From an uncultured Collinsella sp. (lineage in GTDB: Bacteria > Actinomycetota > Coriobacteriia > Coriobacteriales > Coriobacteriaceae), in the NCBI GenBank assembly GCA_900550735.1, contig URTD01000028.1:1-14750 (forward strand): DNA of 14,750 bases, read 5' to 3'. Every line of letters starts with the position of its first letter. The stretch's first letter is position 1. Shown in pieces: positions 7,251-13,290 of the stretch. A program made the position numbers and the translations under genes. The notes beneath the pieces are model-generated. The model saw only the letters and a list, made by a program, of their open reading frames with translations. It had not been told where the DNA came from and did not search any database.

Positions 7251-8573
7251 TTAGTCGTCCTTGTCGTCTTTCATGACAACGGTGGTCTCGGTGTGGCTGA
7301 AGGTGTCGTGCTTCTCGGTCAGGTCGAGCTCGCCGCAGTACTCGTCGGCGTGGGTGGCCTCGTTGGCCGTCTTGAGCTGGCCTACCAGTAGCACGTCTCC
7401 AATAATCACGATGATCAGCGGCGCGATGATGTTGATGAGGATGCCCTCGATATCAAAGGCGAGGTAATCCGGATCGAAGGCGTTCTCGCCCATAAAGAGA
7501 ATCTGGGAGAGGACAAATCCGATCACAAAGAACAGCACCGAGGCGATGGCGAGCTTGGGCTTGGAGCAGGGGAGCTCGCCGACCAAGCGGCCGGTCTGGC
7601 CGTTCATGGCAAACAGGTAGCTCTTGCCGTTCCACGAGGTGGAGAGCATCCAGACGGGGAACAGGGCGTAGTCGCTGTCTTCCCAGGTGTAGTCGAGCTG
7701 CTTGCTTTCGACCGTGGCATCGTCGTATTCGTCGACGACAGTCTCGCGCAGGGCCAAGATCGTGCTTTCTTCCATACGGCGCTCGGCGCGCGCCTTGCAG
7801 GTCTCGCAGTCCTCGTCGTAACGGTTGGCGATGTAGCCGGGCATATATGCGACCGAGAACGGACGCAGTGCGTCGTAGTCAAACGGCTCGATGGCGTCCA
7901 TGTGGCCGTCGGGCATCTTGGACGATCCGTCGACGGGCACGCGCTTAAACGAGATATTGCCCTTGCGATAGGCATCGTAGTGGTCGGTGGTCGTGACGGT
8001 GCGATCGGATTCCTCGGTCACGGTCTCGTTGGTCGCGTCAAAGTACACTTCGCCGTCAACGCGGGCGCCGTAGAGCCAAAACGGCACGTAGACACCTTGG
8101 ACCTCGTCGATGTGGTTGCCGGTGACAAAGCTCTTGGGCAGCAAGATCTTGCCCTTATAGTGTTCCTTGAGTGCGGCCGTGACATCGTCGCGCCCGAGCT
8201 TAAACGGAATCACCAGGTCGGGCGAGAAGTCGCCCGAGAGCTGGCCGGGCGCCACGGCGGAGTTACCGCAGTACGGGCAGGTGGTGACGGCGACGGTGCC
8301 GTCGGACACGAGCTCGGCGCCGCACGACGAGCAGATGTAGCCGGCGTTTTGGGCGAGCTCCTGCACCGCGTCGTCGGCGACGGGCTTGGGCGTTGCGGCT
8401 GCCGCATCGGCTTTGGCGTCTGCCTTGTCCTGGCGCTCGCGATAGAGGGCCTCGACTTCTTCGACTTCAAAGCGTGAGTCACAGTAGTCGCAGACGAGCT
8501 TTTGCTCGGCGCTGGCAAAATGCAGGGGGCCACCGCAGGCAGGGCACTGATAGTTAACGCTCTCGAAGGCCAT
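7251..8573 (-). CDS. TFIIB-type zinc-ribbon membrane protein (YdjG-like)
   Basis: A 440-residue protein. Two zinc ribbons stand at the N-terminus (Cys10, 13, 28, 31 and Cys81, 84, 99, 102), separated by an Ala/Lys/Asp-rich helix. A soluble middle region follows with the family phrase LVIPFKL near 120, HYKGKILLPKSF and GVYVPFWLYGA, then an isolated CETC pair. Two membrane segments lie at about 341-361 and 377-397, and the C-terminal tail is acidic. Proteins of this type are often misnamed PriA-like or 'replication restart' because of the zinc fingers; no helicase motif is present. In B. subtilis YdjG is encoded beside the SPFH protein YdjI, which fits the order here. The start at 8573 has GAAAGGA six bases upstream. 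It follows the DUF4428 gene by 24 bases, consistent with one operon. Confidence 0.82.
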   Translation of the reverse strand: MAFESVNYQCPACGGPLHFASAEQKLVCDYCDSRFEVEEVEALYRERQDKADAKADAAAATPKPVADDAVQELAQNAGYICSSCGAELVSDGTVAVTTCPYCGNSAVAPGQLSGDFSPDLVIPFKLGRDDVTAALKEHYKGKILLPKSFVTGNHIDEVQGVYVPFWLYGARVDGEVYFDATNETVTEESDRTVTTTDHYDAYRKGNISFKRVPVDGSSKMPDGHMDAIEPFDYDALRPFSVAYMPGYIANRYDEDCETCKARAERRMEESTILALRETVVDEYDDATVESKQLDYTWEDSDYALFPVWMLSTSWNGKSYLFAMNGQTGRLVGELPCSKPKLAIASVLFFVIGFVLSQILFMGENAFDPDYLAFDIEGILINIIAPLIIVIIGDVLLVGQLKTANEATHADEYCGELDLTEKHDTFSHTETTVVMKDDKDD

Positions 8574-8597
8574 GATCGGTCCTTTCCGTGCCGGAGG

Positions 8598-9335
8598 CTA
8601 TGCGCCGATGGCGCCGCCGCAGTATTCGCAGCGCCCACTGGCATCGGGAATGGTGGTTGCACCGCAGAAGGGGCAGGTCACCGCAGTCTTGGGGGCCTTG
8701 GCGGCAACGACGCTGTCGCGCGTCTCCTGGCGCAGCTGCACCAGCGCGTCGCGGACCTCGGTTGCCTGGCGCTTGGCCTCGCGGTATTCGATGGAGCCGC
8801 GCTGATCGATGGTGGAGTCGTTTACGCGCAGGTTGATCTCGGTAAAGTACGGCGTGTTGACGTGAATGGTCAGATTAAAGTCGTAATCCAGGTCGTAGCG
8901 CGGCGGGTTGTAGCTCTCGCGCTCGCCGTCCTCGGTCTCGCGATAGATCTCGGTGCGATGCTCGTCGATATCCATATCGCAGCCGAGTACCTGCGAGAAC
9001 TCGATGATGTCGGGATTGGCGTCGCGCCAGCGGCTCTGCGAGGTGATGATCAGCAGGCCCGCGTCCTCATCGAGCATGATGTTGGTGCGCCCGGCAGAAA
9101 GCGTGCGCGTGGGGTTGAACGACGCCAGGCGCTCGGCGTTGGCCTCGCGGTAGGCGAGTTGCTCACGGATATCGTCCGCGGTGCTGGAGCGATAGCCGTG
9201 AAAGTAGGGGGAGAGCTTGCCGGCGCACTCTTTGCACAGGTAGCCTTCATTGATTTTTGTCTTACCTAGAAGTCCCAGCTCGGTACCGCAAATCGCGCAC
9301 TCTTTCTTCTCGAACATCTTGTCAAAGAAGCCCAT
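8598..9335 (-). CDS. DUF4428 zinc-ribbon protein
   Basis: A 245-residue soluble protein without signal peptide or membrane segment. The N-terminus carries a DUF4428-type zinc finger: Cys13, Cys16, Cys34, Cys37 in CAICGTELGLLGKTKI...YLCKEC. The middle (about 70-190) is a beta-rich region (NIMLDEDAGLLIITSQ, YDLDYDFNLTIHVNTPYF) without a recognised catalytic motif. A helix (YREAKRQATEVRDALVQLRQETRD) precedes a second zinc ribbon at the C-terminus, Cys221, 224, 236, 239. It is the first gene of the minus-strand cluster; GGGAGG lies just before the ATG at 9333-9335. With its two zinc-ribbon neighbours it probably forms part of a membrane-associated complex, perhaps as an adaptor. The specific function is unknown. 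Confidence 0.85.
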   Translation of the reverse strand: MGFFDKMFEKKECAICGTELGLLGKTKINEGYLCKECAGKLSPYFHGYRSSTADDIREQLAYREANAERLASFNPTRTLSAGRTNIMLDEDAGLLIITSQSRWRDANPDIIEFSQVLGCDMDIDEHRTEIYRETEDGERESYNPPRYDLDYDFNLTIHVNTPYFTEINLRVNDSTIDQRGSIEYREAKRQATEVRDALVQLRQETRDSVVAAKAPKTAVTCPFCGATTIPDASGRCEYCGGAIGA

Positions 9336-9456
9336 GGCTGCCTCCCATCAACTGGTAGCGTGTGTCACTTTTGATGATGGGGGAGTGCGCGATCTTTCAC
9401 GATACCCAGACGGCTCAACGAGTCTCCACAACTGGGACACATGGCCCATTTTTCCT

Positions 9457-9516
9457 ACTCATTGGGGACGTACTTAAATGAGTGAAACTACTCATTTAAG
9501 TACGTCCCCAATGAGT
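9457..9516. repeat. Perfect 27-bp inverted repeat (60-base palindrome)
   Basis: Bases 9457-9483 are the exact reverse complement of 9490-9516, with the six-base loop GAAACT. The arms begin ACTCATTGGGGACGTACTT. Symmetry ends sharply at both edges. The GGGGAC core is reminiscent of REP-type palindromes mobilised by RAYT transposases, but no such gene is in the window. It could also act as a bidirectional terminator. Confidence 0.9.
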
Positions 9517-9525
9517 GCTCGCAGA

Positions 9526-9593
9526 ACGAGAGTGGATAATCTCCCGTTTTTGGCCTGTTTGTGGGCTCAAAGTGGGAGATTATCCACTCTCGT
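9526..9593. repeat. Perfect 20-bp inverted repeat with 28-base loop
   Basis: Bases 9526-9545 (ACGAGAGTGGATAATCTCCC) are the exact reverse complement of 9574-9593. Wobble and A-T pairs can extend the stem into the loop (GTTT against AAAGT). It stands only nine bases from the preceding palindrome and has an unrelated sequence. Confidence 0.88.
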
Positions 9594-9600
9594 CATTTGG

Positions 9601-9639
9601 GTGTCCAAAAATCCCCGCTCGTTTGACGCCTGGGGACAC
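9601..9639 (-). terminator. Terminator-like hairpin after the Sde182-like gene
   Basis: On the minus strand, 45 bases past the stop, GTGTCCCC (9639-9632) can pair with GGGG (9616-9613), which is followed by ATTTTT. The alternative pairing GTGTCC with GGACAC (9606-9601) competes. The T-run after a G-rich arm fits an intrinsic terminator for the gene ending at 9684. Confidence 0.55.
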
Positions 9640-9683
9640 TCTTTGTCGAATGCGGCGGCTGCCGAATGTGGGCGTCGCCCTTG

Positions 9684-11195
9684 CTATGCCACAGTCACGG
9701 CGACCTGGGTGTAGCGGGTGCAGGGGCACTCGGCGCGCGTCTGCACGGTGAGGGTGAGCACAAAGCGGTCGCCGGGTCGTGCGTCGGCGGGCACGATGAA
9801 AGTGGCATCCTCCGTGCATTCTTGCCACAGCGACAGATCCTGGACGCCTGCATAGCTCGACGGGTCTACGGCGACATCCCAATGCGCATCGAAGCCCCTG
9901 CCGTCAGGGTCGACGATGGTCGCCGCAAGGTCGATGCGCTCGCCGGCTGCGGCGCTGCGGTCGGCCGTGACCTCGACAACATGCGCCGGATGCGAGCAGA
10001 TGGCCGGATCATGGGCGCACCATTGCGCGCGGGCGGCAAAGTCTTCCTGATAGGCACGCAGATAGGGATTGAGATTGTCGTCTGGGGGCGTGCCGAGGGC
10101 GGCAAAACCGGTGGGCGCGTTCGCATCGGGGTGTCCATCAAGAAACATGCGGCCGAGCAGCGTATCGAAGTCGCGGTCGTCGATACCGCGCAGGCCAAAC
10201 GGAAGCAGCGGAATATAGGTCATGCTGTCGCCTTCGGCCATAAAGTCGCCGCGCTCAAACTGTACCGCGGGCATGCCTTCCAGGCCCCAATCCAGGCGGG
10301 CATGCTTGCCAAACTGAAAGCGCTCAGGCTCGTTTTCGTAGACCTTACCATCGCCATAGAGCATATAGCGTGCCATGAGGGGTCCGTTGCCCTGCGTGAG
10401 ATTCCGCTCAGGCCAAGGAGCCTTAAACAGCGGCAGCGTATCGGGCTGAGCTGTTTTGGCGTCGAAATAGTTGCCATACATATAGGGCGTACGCCAAAAG
10501 ATGAGCTCGGGAAAGAGCTCGCGCCCATGGTCGAGCCACGAGTTATCCTGCCCCACACTATCGGCAACGCCCATCACGCGCACCTTCTGATAGACCCGCC
10601 GCTGTACGGCGGGCCACTCGGGTGTGGCGCGATAACGCTCGGCAATACTCATGAGGGCGCGAACGATCGTATTCATACCACCCCAGCTGAGCAGCCACAG
10701 CGTGCGCGGGTCATCGTCCATGATGGCATCGGCGATGACGTGAGACCCTTCAGTCTCCTCGCACACATCACCCTCAAAAGCAACATTTCCCACAAACGTA
10801 CGCTCGATCATCTGGGCAGGCGTGGGAAACGGCGGTTCACCGGCGGCGTCCGCATTTGCCTGCAACTGCGGCCAAGCCTGGGTATATTCATTACTCCAGA
10901 GACTCTCAATCCAATGCTCGGGAAACGGCCGATACTCACGAAGCTCGCCAGCCAGCGGATCGGGCTCATGAGGCACAACAGCCCACTCATAAGAGCGCCG
11001 CCCTTTGGTCCGCCAATGCGAATTCACCTCGCCGAGCGTATGAACCCCATCCCCAAGAAAGTGATACTGCGAAGCCGTATACACCACAGCCTGAACATCA
11101 AGCAAGTTGAGATACAGAGCCAAATGAACAAGCGAGTTCATATCATCGACTTCCATATCAGTGGTAACAATCACCCGAGTCAACTTCTGGGACAT
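9684..11195 (-). CDS. Sde182-like (DUF1593) nucleoside-hydrolase-like protein
   Basis: A 503-residue protein. The N-terminal domain opens RVIVTTDMEVDDMNSLVHL, with Asp13, Asp17 and Asp18 matching the calcium-binding DxxxDD signature of inosine-uridine nucleoside hydrolases, as in the DUF1593/Sde182 family. Later family-like phrases are DDPRTLWLLSWGGMNTIVRAL and GVADSVGQDNSWL. The last ~90 residues form a beta-rich Ig-like domain (the Sde182 C-terminal type). Some members are described as cellulose-binding or act on glycosides, but the reaction is not established here. No signal peptide is visible, so a cytoplasmic location is inferred. I chose ATG 11193-11195, which has GGAG nine bases upstream; a TTG at 11219 would add eight residues but has no ribosome site. 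Its neighbours are an esterase gene and a PTS permease, which suggests a role in glycoside breakdown. Confidence 0.85.
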   Translation of the reverse strand: MSQKLTRVIVTTDMEVDDMNSLVHLALYLNLLDVQAVVYTASQYHFLGDGVHTLGEVNSHWRTKGRRSYEWAVVPHEPDPLAGELREYRPFPEHWIESLWSNEYTQAWPQLQANADAAGEPPFPTPAQMIERTFVGNVAFEGDVCEETEGSHVIADAIMDDDPRTLWLLSWGGMNTIVRALMSIAERYRATPEWPAVQRRVYQKVRVMGVADSVGQDNSWLDHGRELFPELIFWRTPYMYGNYFDAKTAQPDTLPLFKAPWPERNLTQGNGPLMARYMLYGDGKVYENEPERFQFGKHARLDWGLEGMPAVQFERGDFMAEGDSMTYIPLLPFGLRGIDDRDFDTLLGRMFLDGHPDANAPTGFAALGTPPDDNLNPYLRAYQEDFAARAQWCAHDPAICSHPAHVVEVTADRSAAAGERIDLAATIVDPDGRGFDAHWDVAVDPSSYAGVQDLSLWQECTEDATFIVPADARPGDRFVLTLTVQTRAECPCTRYTQVAVTVA

Positions 11196-11325
11196 AGGAA
11201 CAGCTCCAATCAAAATCAATTCAGCCAGTTACGCGCAAGGCAAGACGGGACCCACGCCCCCATCGCCCGCGACCCGGCGGCCCGCCGGAAGCGGCCGACC
11301 AGCGTTTCGAACAACGTTAACTTAG

Positions 11326-11452
11326 GGGGGCTCTGACCTTTAGTTTTGTAAACATTCCGCAGCGCGAGCCCCGCTTATCCGATGCTCCGAAGGAGCAGGA
11401 TAAGCGGGGCTCATGCGCGAGGACGTTTACAAAACTAAAGGTCAGAGCCCCC
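11326..11452. repeat. 127-base composite hairpin with perfect 28-bp arms
   Basis: The outer arms 11326-11353 and 11425-11452 are exact reverse complements (beginning GGGGGCTCTGACCTTTAG). After a 12-base unpaired stretch on each side comes an inner perfect 15-bp stem (11366-11380 with 11398-11412, GAGCCCCGCTTATCC). Its tip is a further stem TGCTCC/GGAGCA with the loop GAA. The structure begins ten bases after the esterase stop on the minus strand. It could be a strong bidirectional terminator, a structured RNA, or a small non-coding mobile element whose terminal repeats are the outer arms. No transposase is nearby. Confidence 0.9.
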
Positions 11453-11462
11453 GATGGGATGG

Positions 11463-12800
11463 TTACCTCGAAACCCTGGCCGACCACTCCCAGCAGCCCA
11501 CCGGCTCGCCGTCGATGAGTACGTTGCCCCCGTCGAAGTCTTGATAACACAGGTCGTTGAATTGGTGGATCCACACGCCGTGGTTGAACGTCTTCTTGGC
11601 CGAGCCGTCGGCCTCGCGATACACGCCGGTCAGGTCCTCGACATGGCTAAAGTAGGTGAGATGCACGTTGGCGCCGGCATCGCGCAGGCGCGCGAACAGC
11701 GGCAGCACGGTCTGTTGCGGGTGCACGAGCTCGTCGCCCTTGGAGTGCGTAAACCACAGCGGCGTCTTGGCGAGCGCGGCTACGTCCTCGTCCGTGGCGT
11801 TGTACCACGGGGCGCAGCAGGGAAGGCCCGCGGCGAAGAAATCGGGGTAGTCGGCGCACAGGCGCAGGGTCATAAAGCCGCCGTTGGAAAGACCGGCGAC
11901 CACGATGCGGTCGGTGTCGATGCGGTCGGCATGCTCGGCGACAAACTCATCGATAAGTGCCTTGAGCACGGGGGAGTAGATGCTCTGGTTGGAGTGACCA
12001 AGCTGCTCGACGCCGTTGTCCATCCAAAACGTGGGCGACTGCGGCACGAGCACCCAGGCAAAGCCGCCAAAGTAGCGCTGGATCTGCGCCTGGCTAATGG
12101 CTGTGACGCGGTTGCCGATATAGGCACGCGTGGCGCCTTCGCCTTGCGTGGTGCCCTTGCCCTCGCCGGCGCCGTGCAGATACACCACGAGCGGGGCCTT
12201 TTGGGGCACAACCGTTGCCTCGGGCGCAAAGGGGTTGAAGCATGCCGAGTCCTCGGCCTTAAAGCTGGGCTCAAAGAAGCCGTATTCGAGCGCGATGCCG
12301 TCGACGGCGGTCTTTTGCGTGGCGTTGCTCCAGCCTTTGAGCGCGGGGCAGATATCGCCACGGCAGGTGTCGAAGACCAGGCCGCAGGTGGGATCGTCGC
12401 CGTCGTTGCCGGGAAGAGCTGTGAGCTGCGTGATGCGCAGCTGGTCATCGAGCATGCGCGAGCCCATGACGCCGCCTTCGATGGTCTTGGTCAGGCGCTG
12501 CTCGGCGACCTCGAGCGCCACGTGGGTGCCCACAGCGAGCTTGCGCCCGTTCTCGTCACACGGATACGCGCGGAGAACGTCGATGTAGCCCACCGAGGGC
12601 GCGGCATGGTCGGCGCCGCGCTCCTTGCGCATCAGGACCTCGCCCGTGCGCTCGTGACGCTCTACATATATATGGAAGGTGCTTGCGTCGATATCGTTGG
12701 CGCGCACGGTGCAGGGCAGGTCGAGTACGACCTTGCTGATCCAGGGGCCAAAGTCGCCCAAGGTGGTGACGGTTGCGTAGGTACACGATTTGAGTTCCAT
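11463..12800 (-). CDS. Alpha/beta-hydrolase esterase (prolyl-oligopeptidase/PHB-depolymerase-like fold)
   Basis: A 445-residue protein. The N-terminal ~170 residues are beta-rich and of unknown role. The hydrolase domain then shows the oxyanion-hole motif VVYLHGAGEG, the nucleophile elbow GLSNGG with Ser305, an Asp at about 356 (SKGDELV), and a C-terminal His (His407 in FNHGVWIHQF, with His412 nearby). These form a complete Ser-Asp-His triad in the usual order. The family includes acetylxylan and feruloyl esterases as well as peptidases; I infer a carbohydrate esterase from the PTS and Sde182-like neighbours. No signal peptide is seen, so substrates are probably imported first. ATG 12798-12800 is chosen because AAGGGAGG lies just upstream; an earlier in-frame ATG at 12827 lies beyond that site. 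It is transcribed away from the PTS gene. Confidence 0.83.
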   Translation of the reverse strand: MELKSCTYATVTTLGDFGPWISKVVLDLPCTVRANDIDASTFHIYVERHERTGEVLMRKERGADHAAPSVGYIDVLRAYPCDENGRKLAVGTHVALEVAEQRLTKTIEGGVMGSRMLDDQLRITQLTALPGNDGDDPTCGLVFDTCRGDICPALKGWSNATQKTAVDGIALEYGFFEPSFKAEDSACFNPFAPEATVVPQKAPLVVYLHGAGEGKGTTQGEGATRAYIGNRVTAISQAQIQRYFGGFAWVLVPQSPTFWMDNGVEQLGHSNQSIYSPVLKALIDEFVAEHADRIDTDRIVVAGLSNGGFMTLRLCADYPDFFAAGLPCCAPWYNATDEDVAALAKTPLWFTHSKGDELVHPQQTVLPLFARLRDAGANVHLTYFSHVEDLTGVYREADGSAKKTFNHGVWIHQFNDLCYQDFDGGNVLIDGEPVGCWEWSARVSR

Positions 12801-12846
12801 GAGCTGCCTCCCTTGTGCCGCCAACACGAAACATTAGCGGCAATAC

Positions 12847-12875
12847 AATATAAACATGTTTAGTTTAATCCAGAA
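12847..12875 (-). promoter_or_regulatory. Candidate esterase promoter overlapping the palindrome TAAACATGTTTA
   Basis: On the minus strand TATATT (12852-12847) could serve as -10, with TTCTGG (12875-12870) as a weak -35 at 17-base spacing. The perfect 12-base palindrome TAAACATGTTTA (12851-12862) covers the spacer and touches the -10, as a repressor operator would. The transcript would carry a leader of about 40 bases before the esterase ATG. Confidence 0.45.
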
Positions 12876-12959
12876 TTGCAGAACAAGCAGATAAACTCGG
12901 TAAACGGCAAAACTGAACACGTCGTGAACTACTAAACGTATGTTTACTAGCTTCTAGCA

Positions 12960-13014
12960 GGGATTCTGTTGATGAGTTAACAGATCAGTGAGGTGTTCAT
13001 CAAAATAAAATCCC
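12960..13014. repeat. Two-part dyad in the divergent region
   Basis: GGGATT (12960-12965) pairs with AATCCC (13009-13014), and inside it TTGATGA (12969-12975) pairs with TCATCAA (12997-13003), with a 3/5-base internal loop and a 21-base terminal loop. It could be an operator for a dimeric or tetrameric protein or a weak terminator; its position between divergent promoters favours a protein site. Confidence 0.45.
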
Positions 13015-13119
13015 ACGTAAATGGCTATATATCAATAGAGGGTCAAAGAGACCATCTCCCGCCATTCAAATACGTTCACCCCCGATTTCCTACCGTTCAC
13101 CGGACTGTAGACGACAAAA

Positions 13120-13149
13120 TTGCCATAAATTCGGCGCTCCGTGTAAACT
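13120..13149 (+). promoter_or_regulatory. Candidate PTS promoter
   Basis: TTGCCA (13120-13125) and TAAACT (13144-13149) are spaced by 18 bases and would start transcription near 13156, giving a leader of about 135 bases. An alternative -10, TATAGT at 13221-13226, lacks a good -35. Neither has been verified beyond motif similarity. Confidence 0.35.
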
Positions 13150-13184
13150 AAAGCCCGTAAACGTTCAGTAAACACCTTGTTTAC
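13143..13184 (+). promoter_or_regulatory. Operator-like GTAAAC cluster upstream of the PTS gene
   Basis: GTAAAC occurs at 13143, 13157 and 13168 and its complement GTTTAC at 13179, with steps of 14, 11 and 11 bases. The last two form a perfect 17-base inverted repeat, GTAAACACCTTGTTTAC (13168-13184), with 7-base arms and a 3-base spacer. It resembles operators of sugar-responsive LacI, GntR or ROK-type repressors; no such regulator gene is in the window. Confidence 0.55.
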
Positions 13185-13199
13185 AAAAGCGTATCCAAG

Positions 13200-13267
13200 G
13201 GTCCGGCAACCGTAAGGGGTTATAGTCGCCGGGCCAAAGGCGTGCCTAAGCCCAAGGGGGCTGGCAC
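13200..13267 (+). promoter_or_regulatory. Paired leader hairpins before the PTS gene
   Basis: Hairpin 1: 13200-13207 pairs with 13228-13235 (GGTCCGGC with GCCGGGCC, one G-T wobble) and encloses an AACC/GGTT mini-stem. Hairpin 2: GTGCC and AGCCC (13242-13253, two-base bulge) pair with GGGCTGGCAC (13258-13267) around the loop AAGG. The second ends 11 bases before the GGAGG site. I see no RAT sequence typical of LicT/BglG antitermination, so control at this point remains open. Confidence 0.45.
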
Positions 13268-13290
13268 ACGAAGATATGGGGAGGGGTCCC

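Larger units (their letters stand above)
9336..9683. other. Gene-free stretch with two large inverted repeats and a terminator-like hairpin
   Basis: This 348-base gap lies between the start of the DUF4428 gene and the stop of the Sde182-like gene, both on the minus strand. No open frame here has a credible ribosome site or protein-like sequence. It holds the palindromes at 9457-9516 and 9526-9593 and the hairpin at 9601-9639. About 120 bases remain next to DUF4428 for its promoter; no convincing -35/-10 pair was found there. Confidence 0.7.
12801..13290. other. AT-richer divergent control region between esterase and PTS genes
   Basis: This 490-base gap holds no credible gene. It contains a candidate promoter and palindrome for the esterase side, TAAAC/GTTTA half-sites at 12851, 12858, 12863, 12892, 12901, 12933, 12942, 13144, 13158, 13169 and 13179, a dyad at 12960-13014, two CGTTCACC copies at 13073 and 13094, a candidate PTS promoter, and two leader hairpins. 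Its base composition is clearly less GC-rich than the genes around it. Confidence 0.75.

Noticed and set aside
5871..7391. Long plus-strand open frame of about 506 codons
   Set aside because: It is a mirror of the SPFH gene in GC-rich DNA; its sequence is Gly/Ala/Val-rich without domains, while the minus strand gives clear SPFH and zinc-ribbon motifs.
7251..8573. PriA-like primosomal helicase
   Set aside because: Only the zinc ribbons are shared; no Walker A/B or helicase motifs are present and the protein has two C-terminal membrane segments.
9336..9683. CRISPR-like array suggested by neighbouring repeats
   Set aside because: The two palindromes differ in sequence, there is no repeated unit with regular spacers, and no cas gene is present.
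9666..11336. Plus-strand open frame of about 556 codons
   Set aside because: The minus strand encodes a recognisable DUF1593/Sde182 protein with a ribosome site; the plus frame has no recognised motif.
12662..12674. ACATATATATGG AT-rich palindrome
   Set aside because: It lies within the esterase coding sequence (His-Ile-Tyr-Val codons) and is short; coding constraint explains it.
11454..12863. Plus-strand open frame opposite the esterase
   Set aside because: The minus strand has a full catalytic triad and AAGGGAGG site; the plus frame is a low-complexity shadow.
13041..13053. GGTC/GACC mini-hairpin
   Set aside because: A four-base stem is too short to be distinguished from chance.
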